From contig JBBDJH010000001.1 of the NCBI GenBank assembly GCA_040879985.1, positions 62,001 through 126,000 of the forward strand: a stretch of DNA of 64,000 nt. Reading direction: 5' to 3'. Both the position numbers and the translations under genes were made by a program. This DNA comes from VRUE01 sp040879985 (GTDB lineage: Bacteria; Actinomycetota; Thermoleophilia; Solirubrobacterales; 70-9). The notes below the pieces were generated by a model. It made no database searches, had not been told where the DNA came from, and worked only from the letters and a program-made list of their open reading frames with translations. This document shows positions 16,461-24,664 of the stretch, in pieces (the first letter of the stretch is position 1; each line of letters starts with the position of its first letter).

Positions 16461-17860
16461 GGCCCCCCTGGCGACTTGGTCGCACTATTTGCGACTAACT
16501 CGCCAGACTCGGCCTCGATCGCGGCGCCGAGCGCCTCGGCGAGGTCGTCGATCTGCTGACGGCTGCGCCGCTCGGTTATCGCGACGAGCAGCCCGTCCTC
16601 GTACTCGGAGTACTCGCGGCCGAGCGGGTAGCCGGCGGCGATGCCGCGCTCGGCGCAGCGCTCCAGCACCTGGTCCACCGGCGCCGCAAGGCGCAGGGCG
16701 AACTCGCGCGCGACCGGCGCCTCGTGGAGCAGCTCGACCCCCGGCGTCGCGGCGAGCCGCTCGCGGGCGTAGGCGGTGCGGCGGACCAGCAGCTCGCCGA
16801 GCTCGCGGAAGCCCTCGCGGCCGAGCCAGGCGAGGTGGATCGTCGCCGCCAGCGCGTTGAGCGCCTGCGCGGTGCAGATGTTGTGGGTCGCCTTCTCGCG
16901 GCGGATGTGCTGCTCGCGCGTCTGCAGGGCGAGGACGAAGCCGCGGCGCCCGTCGACGTCATCGGTTTCGCCGGCGATCCGTCCCGGCATCTTGCGCAGC
17001 AACTCCTCGCTGCCGGCGAAGAAGCCGAAGGAGGGCCCGCCGAAGTCGAGCCGGTTGCCGAGCGGCTGGCCCTCGCCGAGGGCGATGTCGGCGCCGCACT
17101 CGCCGGGCGGCCGCAGCACGCCGAGCGTCATCGGGTCGACCGCGACGACGAGCAGCGCGCCGTGCTGCTTGGCGGCGGCGCCGAGCGCCTCGACGTCCTC
17201 GATCGCGCCGAGGAAGTTGGGGCTCTGCAGGAAGACCGCGGCGGTCTCGCCATCGACCGCCGCGGCGAGTGCGGCGGCGTCGGTGACGCCGTCCTCGAGC
17301 CCGACCTCGGCGATCGCGGCGTCGTAGCCCTCGCAGTAGGTGGCGAGCGTCTCGCGACTGTGCGGGTGGAGGCCGCGCGAGACGACGAAGCGGCGCCGGC
17401 CCTTGCCCGCGCCGAGCGCCAGGTAGGCGGCGGAGGCGACCGATGACGGCCCCTCGTAGAGGCCGGCGTTGGAGACCGGCAGCGCGGTCAGCTCCGAGAT
17501 CGCCGTCTGGAACTCAAACATCGCCTGTAGCCCGCCCTGCGAGATCTCCGGCTGGTACGGCGTGTAGGGGGTGAGGAACTCGCTGCGCTGGGTGATCGCG
17601 TCGACGATCGCCGGCACGTAGTGGTCGTACATGCCGGCGCCGAGGAAGCAGACCTGGGCGTCGGCGTCGGCGTTGCGCGCGGCGAGCTCGGCCAGCCGCT
17701 CGTAGACCTCGGCCTCGCTGATCCCCGCCGGCAGGGCGAGCGGCCGGCCGAGGCGCAGCGGCTCGGGGATCTGATCGAAGAGGTCGTCGGTCGAGCCGAC
17801 CCCGATCGCGGCCAGCATCTCGGCCCGGTCGGCGGGCGTTGCGGAGGTGTAGCGGCTCAC
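16457..17860 (-). CDS. gcvPA: Glycine dehydrogenase (decarboxylating) subunit 1, P-protein
   Basis: Non-PLP half of the split P-protein. 467 aa, usual for GcvPA. CFLGAGMYDHYVPAIVDAI, TPYTPYQPEISQGGLQAMFEFQT and NAGLYEGPSSVASAAYLAL are strong family blocks. It starts at GTG 17860 with a TAGCCT box 7 nt upstream. The last dozen residues (after ESGELVANS) are encoded by a palindromic motif at 16464-16500 that recurs at 39490-39525, an odd way for the gene to end. Followed by gcvPB with a 4-nt overlap. Confidence 0.95.
   Translation of the reverse strand: MSRYTSATPADRAEMLAAIGVGSTDDLFDQIPEPLRLGRPLALPAGISEAEVYERLAELAARNADADAQVCFLGAGMYDHYVPAIVDAITQRSEFLTPYTPYQPEISQGGLQAMFEFQTAISELTALPVSNAGLYEGPSSVASAAYLALGAGKGRRRFVVSRGLHPHSRETLATYCEGYDAAIAEVGLEDGVTDAAALAAAVDGETAAVFLQSPNFLGAIEDVEALGAAAKQHGALLVVAVDPMTLGVLRPPGECGADIALGEGQPLGNRLDFGGPSFGFFAGSEELLRKMPGRIAGETDDVDGRRGFVLALQTREQHIRREKATHNICTAQALNALAATIHLAWLGREGFRELGELLVRRTAYARERLAATPGVELLHEAPVAREFALRLAAPVDQVLERCAERGIAAGYPLGREYSEYEDGLLVAITERRSRQQIDDLAEALGAAIEAESGELVANSATKSPGGP
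16464..16500 (-). repeat. GTCGCA-N5-TGCGAC palindrome plus AAGTCGCCAGG, copy 1
   Basis: On the minus strand this reads TTAGTCGCAAATAGTGCGAC and continues CAAGTCGCCAGGGGG. The same arrangement, with about five substitutions, occurs at 39490-39525. Here it is inside the coding end of gcvPA, supplying its final residues and lying just before the gcvPB start. Role unknown. Confidence 0.7.
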
Positions 17861-17867
17861 GTCGTCA

Positions 17868-17873
17868 AGGCTA
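17868..17873 (-). promoter_or_regulatory. Probable -10 box for leaderless gcvPA
   Basis: TAGCCT ends 7 nt before the gcvPA GTG. The identical hexamer and spacing precede gcvT, which would let one sigma factor set both halves of the glycine cleavage system. Confidence 0.55.
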
Positions 17874-17896
17874 CGGAAGCGGGGGGCGCGAACGCC

Positions 17897-18298
17897 TCAG
17901 CCGTTCTCGACCAGCTTGCGGTATTCCGCCGCACCAAGCAGCGCCTCGGCCTCCGCCGGCGCGGTCAGCTTCACCTTGACCAGCCAGCCCTCGCCGTAGG
18001 GGTCCTCGTTGACCTGCTCCGGCGCGTCGGCCAGCGCCTCGTTGACCTCGACGATCTCACCGGAGAGCGGCGCGATCACGTCGGAGACCGCCTTGACCGA
18101 CTCGACCTCGGCGTAGCTGGCGTCTTTGTGGATCGTGCCCCCCGGCTCCGGCGGGTCGTAGAAGACGACCTCGCCGAGGCTGTCCTGGGCGTACCAGGTG
18201 ATCCCGAAGACGGCGTGCTCGTCGCCCTCCAGGCGGGCCCAGTCGTGCTGGTCGTGGTAGAGCAGGTCGTCGGGGTAGTTCGCTTCGGACAAGGTCAC
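17897..18298 (-). CDS. gcvH: Glycine cleavage system H protein (lipoyl carrier)
   Basis: Small lipoylated shuttle between the P, T and L proteins. 133 aa from the GTG at 18298, which overlaps the gcvT stop (GTGA). A TTG two codons downstream has better spacing from the AAGGAG sequence and could be the real start. YHDQHDWARLEG opens the fold; ASYAEVESVKAVSDVIAP carries the lipoyl-lysine (VESVKA). The frame is open far upstream inside gcvT but that part is a shadow. Co-transcribed with gcvT. Confidence 0.93.
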   Translation of the reverse strand: MTLSEANYPDDLLYHDQHDWARLEGDEHAVFGITWYAQDSLGEVVFYDPPEPGGTIHKDASYAEVESVKAVSDVIAPLSGEIVEVNEALADAPEQVNEDPYGEGWLVKVKLTAPAEAEALLGAAEYRKLVENG

Positions 18299-19392
18299 TT
18301 CTCCTTCCGGGAGGCGGGGCTCGCGTACAGCGGCTTGGAAGCTATACGCGCTGAGCGATGCTTGCCGCGCACGTCGATCTCGACCCCGCGGCCCGGCTCG
18401 GCGAGGTCGCTGCGCAGGTAGGCCATGCCGATGCCGATCTCCAGCGAGGGAGAGAAGCTGCCGCTGCTGACCACACCGGCCGGCTCGCCGCCGGCGAGGA
18501 CCGGGTTGCCCTGGCGGGGAATGCCGGCACCCTCGATCTTGAACGGCGCCAGCTTCTCGGCCGTGCCCCCCTCCCGCGCCCGCGCCACCGCGTCGGCGCC
18601 GACGAAGCCAGTCTCCTCCTTGCAGCACCAGGCGAGGCCGGCCTCGATCGGGTTGCGCTCGGGGCTGAGGTCGTTGCCGTGCAGGTGGAAGCAGGCCTCG
18701 AGCCGCAGCGTGTCGCGGGCGCCGAGCCCGCAGGGGACGACGCCGGCGTCGAGCAGCTCGGCCCAGATCGCCGCCGCGACCGCCGGGTCGATCAGCAGCT
18801 CGACCCCGTCCTCGCCGGTGTAGCCGGTGCCGCAGACGAGCGCCGGGCGGCCGCCGACCCGCGCGCTCGCGACCCGCATCCGCGGCGGCGGCTCGACCCC
18901 GAGCGCCGCGGCGACGATCGAGCGGGCGTGCGGGCCCTGCACCGCCAGCATCGCGTAGCGGTCGGCGACGTCGCGGACGCTGACGTCGAAGCCGCGGCTC
19001 CAGCGCCCCAGCCAGGCGAGGTCGGCCACGTGGTTGGCGCAGTTGGTGACGATCAGGTAGCGGTCGCCGCCAAGCCGGTAGGCGAAGAGGTCGTCGAGGA
19101 CGCCGCCGCCCTCGTCGCAGAGGCAGGAGTACTGGGCGCCACCCAGGGCGATCGCGCCGACGTCGTTGGAGAGGACCCGCTGCAGGAAGGCCAGCGCCCC
19201 GGGCCCCTCCACCTCCACCTCGCCCATGTGCGAGACATCAAAGACCCCGGCATGCGTACGCACCGCCACATGCTCCTCCCGCACCCCCTCATACAGCACA
19301 GGCATCTCCCACCCCGCGAAGTCCACAAGCTTCGCCCCCAGCTCAACATGCTGCTCGTAAAGCGGGGTCCTTCTCGTCGCCACGTCGGTCAC
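18295..19392 (-). CDS. gcvT: Aminomethyltransferase, glycine cleavage T protein
   Basis: Transfers the aminomethyl carbon to tetrahydrofolate with release of ammonia. 365 aa. TPLYEQHVELGAKLVDFAGWEMPVLY-type opening, then GVFDVSHMGEVEV, a central ANHVADLAWL and GYTGEDGVELL (substrate-binding), and a C-terminal barrel domain. It starts at GTG 19392 with TAGCCT 7 nt upstream. gcvT-gcvH are followed by gcvPA-gcvPB, giving all four genes except the shared lipoamide dehydrogenase. I looked for a glycine riboswitch upstream and found no room: only 27 nt separate the start from a palindromic element. Confidence 0.95.
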   Translation of the reverse strand: MTDVATRRTPLYEQHVELGAKLVDFAGWEMPVLYEGVREEHVAVRTHAGVFDVSHMGEVEVEGPGALAFLQRVLSNDVGAIALGGAQYSCLCDEGGGVLDDLFAYRLGGDRYLIVTNCANHVADLAWLGRWSRGFDVSVRDVADRYAMLAVQGPHARSIVAAALGVEPPPRMRVASARVGGRPALVCGTGYTGEDGVELLIDPAVAAAIWAELLDAGVVPCGLGARDTLRLEACFHLHGNDLSPERNPIEAGLAWCCKEETGFVGADAVARAREGGTAEKLAPFKIEGAGIPRQGNPVLAGGEPAGVVSSGSFSPSLEIGIGMAYLRSDLAEPGRGVEIDVRGKHRSARIASKPLYASPASRKEK

Positions 19393-19399
19393 GGGGCGC

Positions 19400-19405
19400 A
19401 GGCTA
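19400..19405 (-). promoter_or_regulatory. Probable -10 box for leaderless gcvT
   Basis: TAGCCT ends 7 nt before GTG 19392; the preceding T-rich CTTAA lies next to the 106-bp hairpin element. Confidence 0.5.
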
Positions 19406-19419
19406 TTAAGCGACGCAGA

Positions 19420-19525
19420 GGAGGGTCAGGTGCCCCTCCCCCGGAGGCTGCAGTAACCACATCCCGCACCTCCACACACGACTCAGCTGCGCGACGGCCT
19501 CTGGGGGAGGGGCACCTGACCCTCC
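19420..19525 (-). repeat. 106-bp long-hairpin element, copy 1 (after ftsZ)
   Basis: 29-nt arms at 19420-19448 and 19497-19525 pair at 28 of 29 positions around a 48-nt loop (19449-19496). Read in the ftsZ direction the loop starts CGTCGCGCAGCTG and ends CTGCA, matching 42337-42384 at about 36 of 48 positions. It starts 6 nt after the ftsZ stop and is upstream of gcvT. A transcript would form a very stable stem; terminator, RNase III site or mobile palindrome are all possible. Confidence 0.85.
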
Positions 19526-19531
19526 CCGCCC

Positions 19532-20611
19532 TCATTCCTTGAGGAATCCCGGCACGTCGATGTCGTCGTCACTGACCCGCAGTTTGCGAATGTCGGTGTC
19601 CTCAGCAGAGATCCGCGGACGGCTCTCGTAGCGACGCCGGACCCGCTGCGGCGAGCGAGCCAACAGCTCGAAGCCCTCGAACCCGGTGGCGATCACGGTG
19701 ACCCGGACCTCGTCGTTCATCGACTGGTCGACGACCGAGCCGAAGATGATGTTGGCGTTGTCGTCGGCTTCGGCCTGGACCAGCTGCGCCGCCTCATTGA
19801 CCTCGAACAGGCCGAGGTCCTCGGGGCCGGTGATGTTGAGCAGCATCCCGGTCGCGCCCTTGATCGACTCCTCGATCAGCGGCGAGGTGACCGCGGCCTT
19901 GGCCGCGTCGACGGCGCGCGACTCGCCGGAGGCGGCGCCGACGCCCATCAGCGCCGAGCCGGCGTCGCGCATGATCGTGCGCACGTCGGCGAAGTCGAGG
20001 TTGATCAGGCCGGGGATCGTGATCAGGTCGGTGATGCCCTGCACGCCCTGGCGCAGGATGTCGTCGGCCTGGCGGAAGGCCTCGAGCACAGAGGTGCGCC
20101 GCTCGACCGCCTGCAGCAGTTTCTCGTTGGGAACGATGATCAGGGTGTCGACGTTGTTGCGCAGCTTCTCGATCCCCTCGAGCGCCTGCTGCATCCGTCG
20201 CTTGCCCTCGAACTCGAAGGGCTTGGTCACCGCGCCGACGGTCAGCGCGCCGATCTCTTCCTTGGCGATCTCGGCGATGACCGGCGCCGAGCCGGTGCCG
20301 GTGCCGCCGCCCTCGCCCGCGGTGACGAAGACCATGTCGGCGCCCTTCAGCGCCTCCTTGATCTCGTCGCGGCTCTCCGCCGCCGCGCCCGCCCCGACCT
20401 CGGGGTTGCCGCCGGCGCCGAGCCCACGGGTCAGCTCCTGGCCGATCGAGAGCTTGATGTCGGCGTCACACGCCTGCAGCGCCTGCGCGTCGGTGTTGAC
20501 CGCGACGAACTCGACGCCGCGAATTCCGGCGTCGACCATGCGGCTGACGGCATTGGTTCCTCCGCCGCCGGCGCCGACGACCTTGATTACGGCCAGGTAA
20601 GTGGATTCCAT
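19532..20611 (-). CDS. ftsZ: Cell division protein FtsZ
   Basis: Tubulin-like GTPase that polymerises into the division ring. 359 aa. GAGGGGTNAVSRM near residue 13 and the tubulin signature GGGTGTGSAP near residue 102 bind GTP; NVDTLIIVPNEKLL and the T7 loop region NLDFADVRTIM (catalytic Asp) follow. The C-terminal conserved peptide DIDVPGFLKE binds partner proteins such as FtsA or SepF. Only a short linker precedes it. The gene has its own strong promoter (20737-20765) and a leader of roughly 120 nt, unlike most of its neighbours. Confidence 0.97.
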   Translation of the reverse strand: MESTYLAVIKVVGAGGGGTNAVSRMVDAGIRGVEFVAVNTDAQALQACDADIKLSIGQELTRGLGAGGNPEVGAGAAAESRDEIKEALKGADMVFVTAGEGGGTGTGSAPVIAEIAKEEIGALTVGAVTKPFEFEGKRRMQQALEGIEKLRNNVDTLIIVPNEKLLQAVERRTSVLEAFRQADDILRQGVQGITDLITIPGLINLDFADVRTIMRDAGSALMGVGAASGESRAVDAAKAAVTSPLIEESIKGATGMLLNITGPEDLGLFEVNEAAQLVQAEADDNANIIFGSVVDQSMNDEVRVTVIATGFEGFELLARSPQRVRRRYESRPRISAEDTDIRKLRVSDDDIDVPGFLKE

Positions 20612-20736
20612 CTCCCGATTTCTCCAGCTCGCCGCCCACGAGGGGGCTGGCGTTTGAGTTGAGCCTTTAATTCCGTCCGACGCTTCAGTGAGGCTTAAGG
20701 GTTCAAGCCTACTCCTGAACCGCGGAAATTGCGCTC

Positions 20737-20765
20737 AACGTAGGGCATTTTCGGGGTCCTGTCAA
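20737..20765 (-). promoter_or_regulatory. Strong sigma-70-type promoter of ftsZ
   Basis: TTGACA (20760-20765) and TACGTT (20737-20742) are separated by exactly 17 nt on the minus strand, a near-consensus promoter. It gives ftsZ a leader of about 120 nt. A CCTCAA/TTGAGG hairpin nearer the ftsQ end of this 234-nt gap may end the upstream transcript. Confidence 0.75.
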
Positions 20766-20845
20766 ACGCTCGGGAGACATCCTGCAAGCAGTATCCCTCA
20801 ATGCTTACTTGAGGCTTGGCCTAGTCTCACCCTACGGTTGAGGGT

Positions 20846-21373
20846 TCATTCGATGGGCGGAAGCGTATGCCCAGAGCCATAGATCCCGGGACGGCGCGGG
20901 GCGTGCAGGTTCACATAATCGAGCGCCGTGATCGATGGGTCCGCCAGCACCGCGACGGCCGCCTTCCACTTGGCGGCGACCTGGGAGGCGTCGCCGAAGC
21001 GCAGTTCGATCCCCGATCGCAGGTTGACGTCGACGCCGCTTTCACCGTAATAGCTGCTCTCTATATATGGACGCAGGGTCGCCGGGGCGGCGCCGAGCAC
21101 CCTCGCCTGCTGCAGCGCCGGCCCCGCCAGCCGCCCGCTCGGCGGCGGCGAGGAGAGCGGCAGGCTGGGCAGCTGCAGCTCCTCGGGGAGCGGCAGCCAG
21201 GCGATGATCCGCCCGTCCGGACCGACCGCGATCGCATCGGCGCCCGTGCCGATCGTCGCCGTCGCCGGCGGCGTCCGCACCTCGCCGTCGACCGTCGTGT
21301 CGCGGATCAACAGCCAGTAGGCGGCGGCCGCCGCGACGAGGACCAGGGCGAGGATCGACAGCCGGCGCCTCAC
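20846..21373 (-). CDS. ftsQ: FtsQ/DivIB-like division protein without a POTRA domain
   Basis: About 175 aa from a GTG at 21373 that overlaps the murB stop (GTGA). One transmembrane helix (residues 6-20, SILALVLVAAAAAYWLL) precedes an extracytoplasmic region. The C-terminal half has the FtsQ beta-domain look: DGRIIAWLPLP, then LRSGIELRFGDASQVAAKWKAA and LDYVNLHAPRRPGI. The POTRA domain that normally follows the membrane helix appears to be missing: only about 20 residues separate the helix from the beta-domain, against about 80. Assignment rests on position between murB and ftsZ and on the C-terminal pattern. Confidence 0.75.
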   Translation of the reverse strand: MRRRLSILALVLVAAAAAYWLLIRDTTVDGEVRTPPATATIGTGADAIAVGPDGRIIAWLPLPEELQLPSLPLSSPPPSGRLAGPALQQARVLGAAPATLRPYIESSYYGESGVDVNLRSGIELRFGDASQVAAKWKAAVAVLADPSITALDYVNLHAPRRPGIYGSGHTLPPIE

Positions 21374-22284
21374 AGCTGCCAGCTCTCCGGCCAGCGCACC
21401 TCGCCGAGCGTCTGCACCTCCGCCTCCAGCACCACACCGAAGCGCTCGTGCACGCGCCGCCGTCCGCTCGCGATCAGCTCGAGCACGTCGGCGGTCGTCG
21501 CTTCCCCCATGTTCTCGACGAAGTTGGCGTGCTTGGCGGCGAAGCGGGCGCCGCCGACGCGCAGGCCGCGACACCCGGCCGCCTCGAGAAGCTGCCCGGC
21601 GGTACGCCCCTCGGCGCGCTCGTCCGCGGGGTTCTTGAAGGTCGAGCCGAAGGTCTTGATCCCCGAGGGCTGTGCTTCGTGGCGGCTTTTGCGCATCGCC
21701 GCCATCGTCGCCTTGATCTCCTCTGGCTCTGCGCGTGCGAGCCGGAATGAGATGCGGGCGACCACCTCGTGTCGCCCGAGGTTGGAGCTGCGGTAGGCGA
21801 AGTCGAGCTGCTCCGCGGTGCGGCGATTGCTGCCGGCCGGCGTGACGACGTCGACCCACTCCAGCACCCGGGCGAGCTCCCCCCCGTACGCGTTGGCGTT
21901 CATCTTCACCGCACCGCCGACCGTGCCGGGAATGTTGACTCCGAACTCGAGACCGGAGAGGCCCCAGCCGGCGGCCTTGGTCGCAGCCGAGGGAAGCCGG
22001 GCGCCGCCGCCGCAGAACAGCAGCTCGCCCTGCTGCGCAACCGACGCCAGCGCACCGTCGAGCTTCAGCGCGAGGCCACGAAAGCCCTCATCGGCGACGA
22101 GCAGGTTCGAGCCTGAGCCGATCACGCCAACCGGAATGCCCTCAGCGGCCGCCCAGACGAGCAACTCTCTCAGCCGTCGCTCGTCGTCGGGGCGCGCAAA
22201 CCAGTCCGCGCTTCCTCCGCAGCGGATCGTCGTCAACCGCGCGAGCGCGAAGTCTCGCTTGATGCCTCCGGGCAGGGCGATCAT
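21370..22284 (-). CDS. murB: UDP-N-acetylenolpyruvoylglucosamine reductase
   Basis: Flavoenzyme that reduces UDP-GlcNAc-enolpyruvate to UDP-MurNAc with NADPH. 304 aa, type II length. The FAD-binding part includes TTIRCGGSADWF, GVIGSGSNLLV and GLSGLEFGVNIPGTVGGAV; the substrate domain has YRSSNL, FGSTFKNP (active-site Ser) and AAKHANFVEN. Overlaps murC upstream and ftsQ downstream by a few nt, as expected of a coupled wall-synthesis operon. Confidence 0.95.
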   Translation of the reverse strand: MIALPGGIKRDFALARLTTIRCGGSADWFARPDDERRLRELLVWAAAEGIPVGVIGSGSNLLVADEGFRGLALKLDGALASVAQQGELLFCGGGARLPSAATKAAGWGLSGLEFGVNIPGTVGGAVKMNANAYGGELARVLEWVDVVTPAGSNRRTAEQLDFAYRSSNLGRHEVVARISFRLARAEPEEIKATMAAMRKSRHEAQPSGIKTFGSTFKNPADERAEGRTAGQLLEAAGCRGLRVGGARFAAKHANFVENMGEATTADVLELIASGRRRVHERFGVVLEAEVQTLGEVRWPESWQL

Positions 22285-23558
22285 CGTCCCGCCCCATTCT
22301 GGAGCAGCGCCTCGCCGACCTTGAAGACATCGCCGGCGCCGAGCGTGACCAGCACCGCTCCCGGGCCGAGCCGCGCCGCGACGGCCGCCTCCGTCGCTGC
22401 CAGAGTCGGCGCCCAGAGGACCCGCCTGCCGCCCATCCGGTCCGCCGCGGCGCGGGCCACGTCGAGGCCGCTGACGCCGGCCAGCTCGCCGACCGGCTGC
22501 TCGCGCGCCGGGTAGACGTCGAGCACGACCGCTTCGTCGGCCAGCGCCAGCGCCGCGCCGAACTGCGCGGCGAAGGCCTTGGTACGCGAGTAGAGGTGCG
22601 GCTGGAAGACCGCGATCAGCCGCGCCGGACCGAGGCCGCGCAATGCCTCCAGCGCCGCCCGCACCTCGGTCGGGTGGTGGGCGTAGTCGTCGTATATGGC
22701 GGCGCCGTCGCGCTCGCCCTTGAACTCGAGCCGGCGGTGGACGCCGGGGAAACCGCCGAGCGCATCCGCGACATCACCGAGGTCGAACCCGGCCAGCTCG
22801 GCGGCGGCCAGCGCGGCGCGGGCATTGAGCACGTTGTGCGCCCCCGGAACCGCCAGCTCGAGCTCGGCCGGGCCCGGCGAGTCGAAGTCGAACTCGGTGA
22901 GCCGAGCCCCCGCAGCGAAGCGGTCGAATGCCTCACGCAGCTCGCCGATCGAGCCCCAGCGCGAGTGGTGGTCCATCTCGATGTTGGTCACGACGGCTAT
23001 CTCCGGCTTCAACTCGAGGAAGCTGGCGTCGCTCTCGTCGGCCTCGGCGACGACCCACTCCCCCATCCCCCAGCCGGCGTTGGCGGTGATTCCCCCCAGG
23101 CCGAGGCCCGGCACCTCGCCGCCGACGAAGAAGGCCGGATCGGCGCCGAGCCAGCGCAACGCCCAGGCGAGCATCGCCGTCGTCGTCGTCTTGCCGTGCG
23201 TGCCGGCCACCGCGATAAGGCGCTTCTCCGCGCAGAGCTCGGCCAGCAGCTCGCCCCGCCGGTGGATCGGCAGGCCGCGCTCGCGCGCCAGCGCCAACTC
23301 CGGGTTGTCCTCGTCGATCGCGGTCGAGACGACGACCTCGAAGTCGGCGGGCAGGTTGGCGCCGTCATGGCCGATCGCCGGGAAGATCTCGAATTCGCGC
23401 AGGCGCTCGATATACGAGGATTCGGCGCGGTCGCTGCCGGACACGATCACGCCGAGGTCGTGACAGGCCAGGGCCAGGCCGCTCATCCCGGCCCCGCCGA
23501 TGCCGATGAAGTGCAGTTGCCGCCCTGCCCATTTTTGCTCGCCGGGCGAGAGGTTCAT
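22281..23558 (-). CDS. murC: UDP-N-acetylmuramate--L-alanine ligase
   Basis: ATP-dependent ligase adding L-Ala to UDP-MurNAc. 425 aa from the ATG at 23558, which overlaps the murG stop (ATGA); the frame open further upstream is a shadow of murG. LHFIGIGGAGMSGLA is the N-terminal nucleotide motif, AVAGTHGKTTTTAM the ATP P-loop, EADESDASFL and NIEMDHHSRWG the central domain, and DDYAHHPTEVRA with FQPHLYSRT the C-terminal domain. Slightly short but complete. Confidence 0.95.
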   Translation of the reverse strand: MNLSPGEQKWAGRQLHFIGIGGAGMSGLALACHDLGVIVSGSDRAESSYIERLREFEIFPAIGHDGANLPADFEVVVSTAIDEDNPELALARERGLPIHRRGELLAELCAEKRLIAVAGTHGKTTTTAMLAWALRWLGADPAFFVGGEVPGLGLGGITANAGWGMGEWVVAEADESDASFLELKPEIAVVTNIEMDHHSRWGSIGELREAFDRFAAGARLTEFDFDSPGPAELELAVPGAHNVLNARAALAAAELAGFDLGDVADALGGFPGVHRRLEFKGERDGAAIYDDYAHHPTEVRAALEALRGLGPARLIAVFQPHLYSRTKAFAAQFGAALALADEAVVLDVYPAREQPVGELAGVSGLDVARAAADRMGGRRVLWAPTLAATEAAVAARLGPGAVLVTLGAGDVFKVGEALLQNGAGR

Positions 23559-24664
23559 CCCGCGACTCCCCGCGCCGCGCTCGCCGCGGCGAGAACCTGG
23601 TCGGCGATCCGCCGCGCCGCGTCGGGCATCGCCAGCGCCGCCGAGGCCGCGGCCATCGCGGCGAGCCGCGCGTCGTCGCCGATCAGCCCGGCGAGCTCGG
23701 CGGCGAGGCGGCCGGGCTCGAGCTTTTCGTCGCGGATGACCCGCGCCGCGCCGGCCGCGGCCATCCAGGCGGCGTTGCTCTCCTGGTGGCCGGCGGCGGC
23801 GTGCGGAAAGGGAACGAGGACCGCCGGCCGGCCGGTCGCCGTCAACTCGAAGATCGACCCGCCCGAGCGTCCCAACACCAGGTCGCAGGCGGCCAGGCAG
23901 TCGCCCAGGTCGGGCTCGTAGGCGAGCAGCGTGTAGCGGTCGTTGTGCGGGGCGGCGGCAAGGCGCTCCGCGATCGCCCCGAAGTCGCGCCGGCCGGCGA
24001 CGTGGACGACGGCGAACCCGCGCCCGGCGCGCTCGGCCAGGGCGGCGACCGCGCACTCGTTGATCGAGCGCGCCCCCTGGCTGCCGCCGATCACCAGCAG
24101 GCAGCGCTCCGCGGCGCCGATTCCGAAGCGCTCGCGAGCGGCGCCGCGATCGGCGCCGAGCACCGCGGCCGGCACCGGCCGCCCGGTGAGCGGATAGCGC
24201 TCTCCCTCTCTCCCCGCGATCGGGAAGGCGAGGCAGACCCGCCGCGCCCGGCCGGCGAGCAGGCGGTTGGCGAGGCCGAGGTGGCTGTCGGCCTCGGTGA
24301 GGACGAGCGGGATGCGGCCGAGCGCGGCGGCCAGCCCGGCCGGCCCGGCGACGAAGCCACCGCCGCCCATCACGACGTCGGGTCGGCGGCGGCGCAGCAG
24401 CCGCGCCGCGGTGGCCGCCGCGGCGAGCGCCTCGACCGCCGCCAGACCGGCGCGCAGGTGGCTGCCGCGGTCGATCCCGCGCACCCTGAGGAAGTCGATC
24501 TCGTAGCCGGCGGCGGGAACCAGGTCGGCCTCGATCCGCTCGCGCGTGCCGAGGAAGGAGACCTCGGCGCCGCTAGCGCGAAGCTCGTCGGCGACCGCCA
24601 TGGCGGGCACCACGTGACCCGCCGTGCCCCCGGCTGCCACCACCACTCTTGCGACTCCTGGCAC
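23555..24664 (-). CDS. murG: UDP-GlcNAc:lipid I N-acetylglucosaminyltransferase
   Basis: Membrane-associated glycosyltransferase making lipid II. 369 aa. AAGGTAGHVVPAMAVADEL is the first glycine-rich loop, VIGGSQGARSIN the second, and GRSGGSIFELTATGRPAVLVPFP the UDP-GlcNAc site. The ATG at 24664 makes it overlap the end of ftsW by 92 nt. GTG codons a few residues later would shorten this only slightly, since the conserved glycine loop itself lies inside the ftsW frame. Confidence 0.94.
   Translation of the reverse strand: MPGVARVVVAAGGTAGHVVPAMAVADELRASGAEVSFLGTRERIEADLVPAAGYEIDFLRVRGIDRGSHLRAGLAAVEALAAAATAARLLRRRRPDVVMGGGGFVAGPAGLAAALGRIPLVLTEADSHLGLANRLLAGRARRVCLAFPIAGREGERYPLTGRPVPAAVLGADRGAARERFGIGAAERCLLVIGGSQGARSINECAVAALAERAGRGFAVVHVAGRRDFGAIAERLAAAPHNDRYTLLAYEPDLGDCLAACDLVLGRSGGSIFELTATGRPAVLVPFPHAAAGHQESNAAWMAAAGAARVIRDEKLEPGRLAAELAGLIGDDARLAAMAAASAALAMPDAARRIADQVLAAASAARGVAG

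Noticed and set aside
19393..19531. Glycine riboswitch upstream of gcvT
   Set aside because: The space is filled by a 106-bp palindromic element, and a -10 box lies 7 nt before the start; no tandem aptamer features are recognisable.
20612..20845. RNA gene or small ORF in the ftsZ upstream gap
   Set aside because: The gap holds a consensus-like promoter and a small hairpin; I found no tRNA fold or convincing small reading frame.
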